Positions 11,804-24,232 of a stretch of DNA of 64,000 bases are shown in pieces. How positions within the stretch are numbered: position 1 is the first letter of the stretch; each line of letters begins with the position of its first letter. Under the pieces are notes generated by a model. The model had not been told where the DNA came from. It ran no database searches and saw only the letters and a program-made list of their open reading frames with translations. The stretch comes from Peromyscus leucopus (lineage: Eukaryota > Chordata > Mammalia > Rodentia > Cricetidae), in contig NC_051074.1 in NCBI RefSeq assembly GCF_004664715.2, forward strand, positions 14,957,178 to 15,021,177, in the 5' to 3' direction. The position numbers and the translations under genes were made by a program.

Positions 11804-12566
11804 TCCAGTGTTGACATTGACCTCTGGAAGAAAGTACAAAAAACAAGGAAAACACTAAGCAATTGTTAACATGTTTATTTTCTACAAATACATGCTGAGA
11901 TAATAGACACTGCGAACCAAGCAGGATGGAATTTAATACTGTAAAATCAGAGCATTTTATTAAATCAAAGTAACAGAATCTTGATTTTTAAGTAAAAACA
12001 ATCGTCAGCATCTTCTGGATTTTTCAGTGTGTGGAGACAGACTCGTGAATGTTTCTATTAGTCTCATTTCATGATTTTTTGGTGTACCACTAGAGGCCAC
12101 ACAACTCCAGAAATGATGATTACAGGGATTTTTCATCAGAGCATAAAACTGAACAGGCAGTGCCGTGGAAGGACTGAAGCTGTCTACAGAGCGAGCCTTT
12201 GTATTCCCCTTCACATCATGTTTCCTGCTCTATCTGCAAAATGTATTCCTATCCCAGCGAGTATGAGAGATATCGGTGCTCACCACACATGAAGTTTGGT
12301 AAAGAAAACATCTCTTCAATTCTCTTTTAGGAAATAAAATTAGAGAAATGTGGTATAGCTTTTCCATGTTATCTTTGAATTGTTTCTTTTTTTTACATCA
12401 ACTTAAAGAAGAATTTATGTAACAATACATACATTTGCAATAAAAAAAAAAAAGAGAGATCGTTCTCTGTGGAAAACTGCATCATAGCACATACAAACTT
12501 TATAATCATCGAAGATTCATGGAAAGCAGCTTCCTTTCCCCTCCAGGTGATTGGAGCATGGGTGTG
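11804..12566. other. non-repetitive flank of the L1 insertion
   Basis: No repeat is recognised. The block continues in character on the far side of the L1 (13464-14026), so both were probably one interval before the insertion. Confidence 0.4.
12087..12100 (+). promoter_or_regulatory. CTCF-core-like motif
   Basis: CCACTAGAGGCCAC differs by about one base from the common CTCF core (CCASYAGRKGGC). It lies in non-repetitive DNA. One short motif match in 64 kb can occur by chance, so this is only a candidate. Confidence 0.25.
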
Positions 12567-13463
12567 GGAATGCACATTTCTTTTTTTTTTTTTTTTGGAT
12601 TTTTTTTTATTATTATTTTACAACACCATTCAGTTCAACATGATAGCCACAGATTCCCCTGTTCTCCCCCTCTCGCCCACCCCTCCCCCCAGCCCACCCC
12701 CCATTCCCACCTCCTCCAGATCAAGGTCTCCCCCGAGGACCGGGGTCGACCTGGTAGACTCAGTCCAGGAAGGTCCATTCCCCCCTCCCAGACCGAGCCA
12801 AGTGTCCCTGCATAAGTCCCAGGATTCAAACAGCCAACTCATGCAACAAGCCCAGGACCTGGCACCAATGCACGGCTGCCTCCCAAACAGATCAAGCCAA
12901 ATGACTGTCTTACCCATTCAGGGGGCCTGGTCCAGTTGGGGGCCCCTCAGCCTTTGGTTCATAGATCCTGTGCTTCCTTTCATTTGGTTATTTGTCCCTG
13001 TGCTTTATCCAACCTTGGCTTCAACAATTCTCGCTCATATAAACCCTCTTCTTTCTCACTAATTAGACTCCCAGTGCTCCACCAGGGGCCCAGCCGTGGA
13101 TGTCTGCATTCAGATTCCTCAGTCCTTGGATGGGGTTTATGGCACCACTATCTGGGTGTCTGGCCATCCCATCACCAGAGTAGGTCAGTTCCTGCCATCT
13201 CGGGACCATTGCCAGCAGTCTTTTGCGGGGGTATCTTTGTGGATCTCCGTGGGCCTCCCTAGCTCTCTGCTTCCTCCCCTTCTCACCTTCTCATGTGGTC
13301 TTCATTTATCATGGTCTCCTATTCCCTGTTCTCCCTCTCTTTTCTTGATCCAGCTAGGATCTCCCACTCTCTTTCCCTCGACTGTCGCCCTTCATTGTTC
13401 CCACTCATGACCAGGCTGTTCATGTAGATCTCGTCCATTTCTCCGGGGAATACACATTTCTTT
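12567..13463 (-). mobile_element. 5'-truncated L1 3' end with target-site duplications
   Basis: The insert is 12584-13446 on the - strand. Read on that strand it goes from 'gacgagatctacatgaac' through the L1 3'UTR, across a G-rich polypurine stretch (complement of 12660-12720) to an A-rich end at 12584-12620. Flanks are near-identical 17-bp direct repeats: 12567-12583 and 13447-13463, differing at one base. The + strand open frames here (12469-13062, 12936-13410) are antisense to the UTR and are not genes. CpG-rich and little decayed, so comparatively young. Confidence 0.9.
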
Positions 13464-14026
13464 GTGGGTAAGTAGACTGTCTTCTGAATTCCTTCTTAGA
13501 TCCTATGCAAAATTGGATGCGGCGCTTTCCACCTGGTCTCTAAATGTTTTGTCCGCCAGGCAGGCAGCTTGTCACCTTGAGCCGACTTAACCAATGAGGC
13601 GGCTGCTCTGGTTCCCAGCTAGACTTGACTCATGTGAGGCTTCAATGCCATATCAGTGGAAGTTTAAACTGTGACCTTTCAGTGAATACATGGTGTACAG
13701 GCTGCAGGGAAGAATTTATGTCATGAGAAGAAGGTCGCACCTGTTAAAGGCACACTAATGTTGACAAGCCTTCCCCTAAATGTCTCTACTTTGAACCTTA
13801 CTGTTTTCCAAGTAACTTGACACACATTTCCCTTTTCTAAATTTTTGAGCTGGACAAAGAGCAGTTACATGGTGTCAAATGACATTGAAGCCTGAGGTAA
13901 TAGAGTGATATCTGAAGCAAGGAGTCCCCATGTTACTAAATTACATTTTTTCCACATTGACGATTTATAAAATATGCTATCTAAAAAACTAAAGAAAATG
14001 AAGGATTACTACTCTAATGCTCAGAG
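13464..14026. other. non-repetitive, relatively CpG-rich block
   Basis: 13505-13720 has more CpG and mixed sequence than its surroundings (for example 'ggatgcggcgctttccacc'), and no repeat is recognised. It could be conserved non-coding or regulatory DNA, but nothing in it identifies a promoter. Confidence 0.35.
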
Positions 14027-14236
14027 CAGAACAGAAATTCTTTTTTTTTTTTTTTTTTGTTTTGTTTTGTTTTGTTTTTCGAGACAGGTTTTCTTTGTGC
14101 AGCTTTGTGGCTTTCCTGGAACTCACTCTGTAGCCCAGGCTGGCCTGGAACTCATAGAGATCCGTCTGGCTCTGCCTCCTGAGTGCTGGGATTAAACGCG
14201 TGTGCCACCACCACCCGGTCAGAATGGAAATTCTTT
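14027..14236 (-). repeat. B1 SINE, antisense, with target duplications
   Basis: The B1 body is 14044-14219: T-tract, TTTTG repeats, 'gagacaggttttctttgtgc', to 'gtgtgccaccaccacccgg'. The flanks 14027-14043 and 14220-14236 match at 15 of 17 bases, so the insertion is complete and fairly recent. Confidence 0.9.
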
Positions 14237-17200
14237 AGGGGGATATAACAAAATGGAAGGCCAACTTCTTCCCAAGAAGCCACTGTTGTAGATACACGCC
14301 TAAGTTATGTATTCTTACTAACAGTCCAACTTCACCTGTTTGGAAAAATTCATGTAAAAATGAAAACAACAGGGAAGTTTTCTGGACAAGGATGTAAGAA
14401 AAATAGAAAACAGATTCAATTATATCTTGAGAATTCAAAGAAGAAACTATTACTGGCATCCAATTCATTGTATTCATTGTAAATCTAAGTAGAAATAAAG
14501 TCTTTGATGAGTCCCAATTATTAATATTTTTATTAAAATAAAACAGCTGCATGATATGCAGTAACGGTAACACTACATTGAAATGTAAGCTAAGAGCATT
14601 GATGACATTCTTTATGACAGCATTACTGATATTTGAAATATCAAGCAAGTTAAAATAAAAAGGTGTGTTGCAGCTGCGCATGTCAGCAGAAGTGGAGACG
14701 GGAAACGTCTGGGGCTGAGGTCATCTGAATAGTGAGTTCCAAATCAGTTTGAGTTAAGTTAGAGTTCACATCTCTGAAAAATAAGAGAATTAGTTGTTAT
14801 CTTTTGTTACATAGGTAAATTTTAAAACCCAAATTTATACAAATATTTCCCTTTTAATGATTTGTACAAAGATAGAGAAAATATACTTCATATTACTAAA
14901 AATGACAGAGAAAAAAATACTAACTTGAAAATTTAGAAGTTGCCATCATTGTAACCATCTTAACTGTGAATTTTTATAAACCTTAAATTATAACCCCCCT
15001 TATTTATATAAAATTATATCACAGAGTAATTGTTATAAGAATATCTTATTATTGGAGAGATACTTAATGTTTAGGCATAGGAATATTTAATATGTTGAGT
15101 GTTTACATAAATCTAGATTAAAAATAGTGCAAACAAACTTCTTCAATTACTGAGCTGCTTCTAAACTTCATATGAAAGTACAGAGAGCCAAGAATACACA
15201 AAAATCTCTCCAGAAAATTTCTTTAAAAAAGGAAAATTTATTAAAGTAATTTTAGTAAAATTTTGTGGCATAGTAGTTATTATTCAGGCATAGATATTGG
15301 CCAACAGAGGAAGGTAGAGGATTGTGAAAACCCCTTCACCTTTGAGGAATATTACTTCTTGGCCAATGGCACAGCAGCAGATGAACACAGGAATGGCTAC
15401 TGCATGAAAAAGTGAGGATTTGTTGATTTATTAAGTAAGAAAATGCTTTGGAAACAACCATGAGTTTGATTATGGGAAAATTAAGAAACACTGTTCCTAA
15501 ATATACATTTTAGAGGAAAACAGGATAGGCAGAAGACAAACTGACAGCAAATATAATACACACAGACAGTTCATTCTTAAATATGTGCAAGCTCTTACAG
15601 AATAACCAATAGACAAAGCGAACAGAAAGAAAAACGGCCAGCAAAACCAAGTGCATTGCAGGAAAGCAATGCAAAAGCTGCTAAAGATGTGTGGATGTGC
15701 ACAACGTCATCATCTGCCACAAAGTCCTATTTAACAAAGCCAGGAGGTATTGTTACAGTGCATTTTTAAGTCTAGGTTCTGAATTTTACAGATTATAAGC
15801 AAATCTGAGGTTACTTATACTGGCAGCACCATAAACTGAACCAATCAGTAAGGATAACAAGGGGAAACTATTTTGCAAAAGTGAGTTTTTCTTGCACCAA
15901 TGACCAAATAGTTCAGTTCTCAATTCCTTCACTCAGAGAAATTCGATCAAAACTGCACTGGGAAGAATGTACGATTATGATTCAGAAAACTAGCATCTGT
16001 TATAATAAATAAAATGTACTGAAACATCTAAATCCGATGAATGAAAAAAATGTCGTTATAATCACATAGTGTATTGCATCAGGAAAAATGAATTATTGTT
16101 ACATATAACAACATAAACATTTTTATGAATAAAATATCTAGTGGATAATCACAAACAGATTATAGCCTTTGCATGAAGCTGAAAATTTTCTGTAGACAGC
16201 AGAATCTATCTTTTCTCAAAGGAATGAACACTTAGGAAAATTAATTTTGGAGAAGCGAGTAATGCTTCATATCCGGTTCTTTATGATTCCTTTAGTCTGT
16301 GAATTATAGGTTTTGTTTTGGCTTGCTTCGGTTACAAAAAGAACCATGCTATTGAGGATATCAACAATAATTTTAAATCTTACAAGAACTAGAATTTAAA
16401 AATAATATTATTTTAAAACATAATTGTTTTTCACTTTGCAAGTAAGATGCTGACAATTGGTAAATCTTTTTATAGAAGTTATTAGATATAAAATTTAAGA
16501 GAAGTCCTAACACAGTTTTATGGGATTTTGGAAGGATAAATGAAGGCTTAATTTCTAGTAAGTCTCATAAAATCAGAACCATTCCAAGCATGTCACTCAC
16601 ATCCACTGACCTGGAAGCTACACCTGTTCCCTTCCCTCCTCTGAGTACCGAGCTGCGGGTTTTGCTGTGAGCTGTCCTTCTGTACTTCCCGGCTCCCTTA
16701 TCAAATGGCTGCCAGAGCTTTGTTCTCTGAAGATAAGTTCTCCTTCAAAATCATCTTTAGATTTTATTTATTTTTAAAAACGCTGTTTCTGAATTTCATC
16801 AGTGTATACAAACATAACCTTCCACCTTTCCTTGCCATTCTTTCCTGAGGAAAAATTCAATATCCCCAAATATCTAGTGTTTACAACAGGAGAAACATTT
16901 TCACATTTATTTTATTAGTCTTAACATGTTTAGGAACATGACACTTTCAGGATTGCCCACAAAATCCCCAGAATTAAAATTTCAATATTCAAAGTAGAAG
17001 TACTGGTTTAAGGTTAGAGATGCTAATAGTAAGCTCCAAAGTCATAACTGCGTAGTAACAAAAAGGCTTTTCTGTTGTTGTTGTTGTTCTGCTGCAATTG
17101 TTGCATTTCAGAGTTATTACAGTTGGAAACAGGAAGCTCTTAGAACATTACCCCAATGAGACACACACAACACTCAGTCTGAGCCGTGCTGTGTAAGAAG

Positions 17201-18379
17201 GTGAGGTGCAGAGACCTATGTTAATTGGAAGCATCTTTTTCTCCATTAACTATCTTGAACAGAGTCCTATTGGAGAGAGCACACTCATAGGTCAAGGTAC
17301 ACAATGGACTTATTGCAGCAAAGGAACACCAAGGGGCTAAACCCTCTGCAGGCAAACCACTTCAGTTCATTACAAAGTGAGATTTAGTATTGGACTATTT
17401 CATCCCGTGTTCTGTTCTGCAGCCTCGTAATCTCTTTAACGGGAACAATTTGTTAATAAAACAAGCAGCCATGAAACAGAAGTATCTGTTTACAGCACCC
17501 CCCCCCTTTATATTTCTGGCGCTTAGGCCTGTTTTCATTATTCATAGATGAAGGAATACAATTAGGTCTGCAATGCACCAAAGAAGAAAAGATACCCTTC
17601 ACAAAAGGATCAGAGATGATAGCAACAGTCCTGTGTAATTTCTGCATCTGGGGTTTATGTTGCCATCCTCCTGAATTTCCTAACCCACAAAGGCAATAGA
17701 TCTGAAAGCAACTAAAAGCCATCATAACAACATATTTTATCCTTTGCCTCTTAAACAATATCTCCTTGATCTAAATGGTCTCTCTGCTTCAGCCATTGCC
17801 TCACATGGTTTGCCTCTGACTGACTACAAAGCAGTCTCCCTGTCCTGAATGAACAGTAAAATTCTAAGAACATTCATCAAAAGTACATGATCCAGCCCTG
17901 CATTACATTCATGAGAGCTTATCTTTTTATTCTGTTTGATTATCTTTTTGATAGCTTATTTGGATTGCTCATATAATTTTCTTGAAATATTGAGGGCCCT
18001 CAAAGAAAACACAAAGAATGTAATGAGAATATTACAAAGCCAAAACAACATAAAAAACTGTTTATTGGCTAATTCAATAGGCAGTTTTGATCACTTGAAA
18101 ATAAAATGACTGGTTATATTGTTTTGGTTTTTAGAAATGGCTTTGTTTAAGTACAGCAAATAAATAAGTTAGAAATAAATCCTCTAGGTGTTTTTTAATA
18201 AATACTAATGTTATGTATTAATGGGGATCAGTATAGTGCAAAATATTTCTATATGTCAATATATCATAAGTTCATTAAATCAAAAAGTCTGTTTACCCCC
18301 ACCTTTCTTTGAAATCTCCAGCAGCCTAGATGTCAAAATACTTTTTTTTTTCTTTTCTGTATTTTAATTTTCACAAATG
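14237..18379. other. unassigned, mostly non-repetitive sequence
   Basis: AT-rich DNA without recognised SINE, LTR or L1. A 148-codon open frame on the - strand (14235-14681) and a 101-codon one (17453-17758) have no recognisable domain, and the latter crosses a C-homopolymer at 17499-17508. Neither is supported as a gene. 16600-16750 is locally more GC-rich. Confidence 0.45.
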
Positions 18380-18580
18380 AGAAAGAAAATGAGGGACCTG
18401 CCTTCTTGTAGGTAGTTTATTACATTTAGTATAACAACCTCCAACTCCACACATTTTGCTAAAATGTCATGGTTTCATAGTTTCCTAGGCTAACTAATAC
18501 TCCATTGTGTATTCATGCCAGTTTCTTTTTCTATTTTTCTAGGCATCTGGTTGCTTCTCTAACTCCAGTACTAGAATATT
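18380..18580 (-). repeat. possible old L1 3' fragment, antisense
   Basis: 'aactaatactccattgtgta' resembles the antisense 'gaatagtattccattgtgta' landmark of L1 3' ends, with degenerate flanks in plausible order. Weak and short. Confidence 0.4.
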
Positions 18581-19184
18581 AAGACAAGAAGGTGTCTTCA
18601 CCTTCACTATTCACTATTTGAAATATGCTTATTTGGTAAAGTTGCTCAAAATGTGTGATAATGAAGAATATCATATAAAATCTTTTCAATGCAATTTCTT
18701 AACTGTATTTTGAATAAAAATCTCTTTCTATAATAATTTTGTTTTCAGTAGCCTTCAATGTCTTAGATAAAAAGTTAAATTCTTTGAAAATTAATGGGTA
18801 GGATTTTGGGGGCATGGCAAATATTTTATTCAATACTCCAAAACAAGTTATTTAAAATAATAAAGGAGTACTAAAATTTACTTTTACAGATGAAGTTATG
18901 GAAGTCCAATGAATAGCATGGTTTATTCAGGTGTTTGATGGTGTGAGAAGGGCAGGGCTGAACACTGAATTGAGGGTCTTATGCATACCAGTATTCACAC
19001 TACCATCAGCCTTAACTCTCAGCCCCATTTACTTTAAATTTAATGATAAAGTAGATTTTCTATACTTAATAACACACATGTGTTCCTTTGTAATCATATA
19101 CAGTATCAAGAGCATCAGTGGAATGGATGTGTTCGATTCAAATGGGTTCATCACTTTCAAATATGGATGATTGATGATGATGAT

Positions 19185-19231
<47 letters not shown>

Positions 19232-20419
19232 GAATAATAGATAGATAGATGATAGACAGACAGACAGACAAAGACAGATAGAGATACCAAATAAAGGTAG
19301 AATGTGCATACCTCAAAGTACCTTCCTGTTTAAAGTAGCCAAAGCATTATTTTATAGATTAATGTAAGTTTTGCTTCTTAAATTATGCTCAACTAAAGGG
19401 ATTTTAACATCCCATTACCACTCCCAAACCAAGGATAGTCTGTGGCATATTCCTAGCCAATCTACAGATTGTTATATTGCCTCATATAAGCATTACCATA
19501 ATTCCCATTCTACACATCACATAGCTGATGAGATTACACATTTTAAAGTATTTTTCTCTAATGTAGAGCCAAACAGCCATATCCTGCTGTAAGTGGATAT
19601 TATGATTACTTTAGGTCATGTTTCAAAGTACAGAACCAGAAATGGAATCGATATCCATGGGATTTTTGCTCAACACCAGTAGTGTTGAAGGTGAAGAAAT
19701 CAGTCATCTACAATTGTTCTTGAGCTGAAATGGTGAAATAAAACTTAGAATAAGAAAAGGAGAACTGTAGATGCTCATGAATAATAACTTTCCTTGAACT
19801 AATTCTATCAGCTTTTAAAATAACCAATAAAGTTTGGGTATTAACATTATGTGATTTGTATTCCAATCTCATGTGATTTCCAGTTTTTAACACAGTATTA
19901 CTAGTAGGAACAGACATAGAACTACATAGCATTATATTCACAGGAAGAGAGAGGTCATTTACCTATGGAAAAACATGCATGATAAACCCTAAGCAAAATA
20001 GGGCTAATGAATGTATAGAGAACTCTGTATCATGGGAAGGTTACATATTTGTGAGACTCAAAGGCAAATGACAATGCATATTTCTTCAATGGATTGCAAA
20101 GAAGCAGGTGCTAGTACAAAAATGGAAGCCTTCGTAGTCTCTCTCAGCCTAAAATATAAGCTTTAGGTTTGCTCTCTAACGACAGTTTCTCTTGCTTGGA
20201 AATAATACCTTTGGCCATTACATACCTTGGTTTGGAGAGAACTTATGTATCTGTCAACCACCATAAGGACACCTTATATTATTCTTGATAGCAGATTAGT
20301 TAAAGCCAGTCACAAGCTAGGCAGTCCTGTAACCTTAAAGTGTGTTTAATGTCTGTCCCTGAAAGTAATGGTGATATTGATAAATACCTAGGTCAAGTGT
20401 ATGTGGTGGTATGTTGTGA
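18581..20419. other. unassigned sequence with a (GATA)n tract
   Basis: No gene or dispersed repeat is recognised. The microsatellite at 19186-19262 is listed separately. Open frames are short and domain-free. Confidence 0.45.
19186..19275. repeat. (GATA)n / (GACA)n microsatellite
   Basis: About eleven GATA units to 19229, a short interruption, four more units, then GACA units. Frames through it give Ile/Tyr/Leu/Ser strings and are not coding. Confidence 0.95.
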
Positions 20420-20884
20420 ACCCTAACAAAATTTTCCTGAAGATCAGAGAACAGAACAAGGCACTAGATTGATCATAGAGGCCAGGCAGTGACATCTTTA
20501 ATCCTAGCACTCTGGAGGCAGAGATCCATCTGAATCTCTGTGAGTTCAACGCCACCCTGAACTACATGATATTGACTCAGTCTAGGAGAGAAACAGAGCC
20601 AGGCAGTGGTGGCACACACCTTTAATCCCAGTACTTGGGAATCACACACCTTTAATCCCGGCACTTGAGATATCATGCCTTTGCTTGGGAAGCATACACA
20701 TCCTTAATCCCAGCACTAGAAAGGTTGAGACAGGAAGTGATGGCTGGGCAGAGAAAGGTATACAAGGTGTGAGGAGACAGGCACTAATGGCTTTTTCAGG
20801 CTGAGGAGTCCTAGAGGTAAGACATGGAAGTGGCTTGTTCCTTGGTCTCTCTGATCTTTCTCCATTTACTCCAATATCTGGCTC

Positions 20885-21167
20885 CAGGTTTTTGTTTTAT
20901 TTATTTATTTATTTGTTTGTTTGTTTGTTTTTGGTTTTTTTGAGACAGGATTTCTCTGTGTAGTTTTTGGTGCCTGTCCTGTCTCTTGCTCTGTAGGCCA
21001 GGCTGGCCTTGAACTCACAGAGATCTGCCTGGCTCTGCCTCCCGAGTGCTGGGATTAAGGGTGTGCACCACCACCACCACCACCACCACCACCACCACCA
21101 CCACCACCACCACCACCACCACTACCACCGCCACCACCACCACCACCACCGCCCTGCTCAGGTTTTT
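20885..21167 (-). repeat. B1 SINE, antisense, with an expanded (CAC)n in its head
   Basis: The B1 body is 20894-21158, flanked by short CAGGTTTTT duplications (20885-20893 and 21159-21167). The usual short 'ccaccacc' next to the B1 5' end has grown to 21066-21150, about 28 triplets with a few interruptions. The tail side is (ATTT)n(GTTT)n. Open frames of poly-His, poly-Thr and poly-Val here are artefacts of the triplet tract. Confidence 0.85.
21066..21150. repeat. (CAC)n trinucleotide tract
   Basis: About 28 CAC/ACC triplets with interruptions near 21123, 21129 and 21150. It lies within the B1 head (see the B1 entry). Confidence 0.95.
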
Positions 21168-21447
21168 ATTAAAAGACCTTTTAGAATTTGTGTTACAGGT
21201 GTGGGTGGAGACTAACAACTGTCCTAGGAAAGAGACATGGTGTTTTCCAAATGGGATGTAATGAATTTCACCAGGCCTCACTCTACTTCAGTCTAAGACT
21301 CCACAGATTAAGAAGCCCAACTTTTTGCCCTTTAGGTGCCCCACCTGGAGACCAAAGTAGCAGTTGTGGTGAGCAGAGGAAGGAAAAGATATAAAGCATT
21401 CACTTGAAAAACACAAAGCTAAACTTATTCATATTTTGAAGATAGGG

Positions 21448-21870
21448 GATGTACTGGCTAGTTATCTAAATTTGACACAGGCTAGAATTATTTGAGAGAA
21501 GGGAATTTTAGTTGAGAAAACACATCCCAAAAGATCAGGCTGTGGATAAGCCTATAAGACACTGTCATAATTAGTGATTGATTTAGGAGGGCTTAGACTA
21601 TTGTGTGTGGGGCCATTTCTGGGCAGGAGGTCCTGGGTTCTATAAGAACGCAGGCTGAGCTTTTTCTGAGAATCAAGCCAGTAAGCATCACCCCTCCATA
21701 ACCTTTACATCAACTCTGCCTCTAGGTTCCTGCCCTGTTTGAGTTCCTGTCCTGACTTTCTTCAATGATGAACAGTGATATGGAGGCTTAAGCCAAATAA
21801 ACCCTTTCCTCTCGAAATGGCTTTTGGTCATGTTGATTTATTACAGTAATAGTCACCCTGACTAAGACAG
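21448..21870 (+). mobile_element. dispersed rodent LTR-like or hAT-like repeat
   Basis: From 'gatgtactggctagttatc' to 'caccctgactaagacag', with 'gccaaataaaccctttcct' near the end, this is a well-known rodent interspersed repeat. I cannot settle whether it is a MaLR-type LTR or a non-autonomous hAT-Charlie element. An AATAAA-bearing end favours an LTR; 'agtcaccctgactaagacag' is also compatible with a transposon terminus. Confidence 0.6.
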
Positions 21871-24232
21871 GGGATATGATCTCATTCATTGGTAGAGGAC
21901 TTGTCTATCATTCACAAGACTCTGGGATTTATCCTCAAAAGAAAAGCAAAACAAAACAAAAAAATCAAACAAAAACATAATATGAAGACAGAGTCCAGGG
22001 AAATTGTTCCACAGTGACTACCTGTTCCTTGGCCAGAACCCTTTGCCACTGATCTGGTATTCTCTGGTTCAAAGTGAGAAAGAGAAAGGATGGAAGGAGA
22101 AAGATGGGATGCGTAATAAGGGTTTTGTGATGTAGTCTTTGGTGAACTGTGTAGAGCTGGAAGCAACATGTGTTCCCAGAACTTGAACTGTTCTCTAGAT
22201 GTAGACACAGGGAATTTGTGCTTATTATCTGCAGTGAGATTCCCTGCTGCCATGCCCACTGCTCTCCCTGACTGATGTATCTAAATGTTCTTCCTCCTGC
22301 TCCTGGAGATAGCCTATTAGGGTTCTCAGTGTGACTTAATTAAATAACATACTCCCCAGTATTCAAGGACAAAGTCAGAAAATACAATTTGGAATTGAAA
22401 CAATTAAGTACACAGAGAACAAGTGAAATTAGGTGGAACGATCTTGTGGATTCTGTTTCTATTGCATTTTTTCTTCAAAGAAGATATTCCTTCAGTCCCA
22501 TGTCGAGGTAGAAGCAGGGGTATGGATAATAAAGAGTTTTTCCTGCTTAATCCTATGGCTGCTCCTCAAATGCTCAGAATCTTGTTTTGTCTTATTTTGT
22601 ACCACGCTCAGGCCTGATTTCCTTATATGTTCTTATATGTTCTGCAACAGAACCTTAAATCTTCATCCTTCTTTCAGATCCTTAACATTCTTTGGTTGTC
22701 ATGGTGAATGTAGCAACCCTTCCCTAACTCAGAGTGAGCCCACACCTAATATCAAACACTGCAGCTAGACATCACTGGCAGGTCTCAGTTGTGACAACCA
22801 TCATCAAGTCCATTACTTCTGTGTTGGGATTTCTCCTAACCTCCTGTTGTCTGCACATCTTCCTTCCTGCCCATCATACTTTACAGCCCTATACCTTTTC
22901 CCTTGAGTAAGCCTTCCTGTCTTCACATTCTCCCTGTTCCATTCTACTCTGGAGGCACCCACCCTAATAAGTTTCAATCCATTTCTCTACCATCACAGAC
23001 TGCTTGCAAAATCTTGACTTCAATTCCATTTAGAGATTCTTTTTTTTTCCTGCCTCTTCTTTATAGGAGGAATATTGAAGGAAAAAAATAATTAGATATA
23101 TCATCAAGTTTGTTTTACCTTTGTAGTCTTCATATCCTTCTATAGGATTTGATAACCAGCAACATTTTCACCAGCTTGCTTTCTACATTTGGTCATTTTC
23201 TTCATGTATTTGTTTCTATTTTCTTTACCATCCCTAGGGCAAACTACCTTCTTATTTTTCAGAAAAACTAAATTGTACTTGCCAAAATTCTGAATTTCTG
23301 TTTTTTGAAACTATAAAGTTTCTGTGTCTGTACCAATTTATTCCCTCTCAGACTCTCTGTACATGTGTAGAGGGGATGTGCTCTATTAAGCACCCTATCT
23401 ACTCCTATTTTCAACATTCCACCCATTTCCTCCAGGATACACATAGCTGATGGCTTGATTTACTTTGTAAATATCAGAAACAACACATTCATTCTGGACA
23501 CCATTATCCAATCTACCAACCTCCCTGTTTCTGGTCCACAGATAGTTTTGTAATAAAGATCTTTAGTTTAGGGAAAAAAGATCCTGCATATTGTCAACTG
23601 TAAGCAAACACTTACCTTCATTTAATTACCAAACGTATTTTCACCAGGGCCCTCTAAGGTATTTAATCATCTAATTTTACTGTATAACAGATAGTTTGCA
23701 TAATTGATTATCCCTATAGGCTTCCTATTTTCTCCTTAATTCTCAAGTTTTTCTTACTTATCTATTCTTATTCTCCTTCTATAATCACTATTTCTTTGTT
23801 CCTTTTATAGAATTTGTTTCATTCTCTCTATTATAATTTATATTACATTCTGGTCATTACCTACATCTCATTTACTTTCCTTTTGTTTTTAAGTAAAATA
23901 ATGTAAGAACAGGATCTTCATCTTCCTCATGTGATCCAGATAATGTAATGAGAGACTCTTTTTCTCTTCATTCTAAATAAGTAATCTATACAGAAAAAAT
24001 CATGATGCAATGATTTTTAAAATGGCAATCATCAATGAATTGCAGTAAACCAAGAAAAGCAAAAAGAATACAAGCTGTTTAAATAAATAGTAGCCAGAGA
24101 TTGCTTCCTTCCAAGGAATTTCTTGGTCACAGTTTAGGAAGAAATTTTCAGGGAGAGATTAGCAGAGCCAACATAATGAATGCATGGAGGTGGAAAATTG
24201 GAGACATCACAATATGTCCAGGTAAAATGTCA
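21871..24232. other. unassigned sequence
   Basis: About 2.4 kb of T/C-rich DNA with no repeat that I can identify. A 115-codon open frame on the - strand (21912-22259) and a 111-codon one on the + strand (22433-22768) have no domain resemblance; the first ends in a low-complexity Phe/Leu/Cys string. Neither is supported as a gene. Confidence 0.4.

Larger units (their letters stand above)
20420..21200 (+). repeat. composite rodent repeat with B1-derived units, split by a later B1
   Basis: From 'ccctaacaaaattttcctga' it holds two or three partial B1-like heads ('cctttaatcc(c/t)agcac' at 20499, 20621, 20650 and 20704), then a unique-family segment ending 'ccaatatctggctccagg'. The end segment resumes after the younger B1 at 21159 ('aggtttttattaaaagacc'). 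I recognise it as a dispersed murid-type composite element but cannot name the family. Confidence 0.6.

Noticed and set aside
12469..13410. 197-, 108- and 104-codon Pro/Ser-rich open frames on the + strand
   Set aside because: They are antisense to the L1 3'UTR polypurine region, inside an insertion with clear target duplications.
14235..14681. 148-codon antisense open frame
   Set aside because: AT-rich composition, no domain, begins in the B1 flank; there is nothing to separate it from chance.
21009..21281. Open frames with poly-His, poly-Thr and poly-Val
   Set aside because: They are the three readings of the (CAC)n tract inside an antisense B1.
21448..21870. Firm assignment as a hAT-Charlie (URR1-like) transposon
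   Set aside because: The termini I can see do not give convincing inverted repeats or an 8-bp duplication, so the class is left open.
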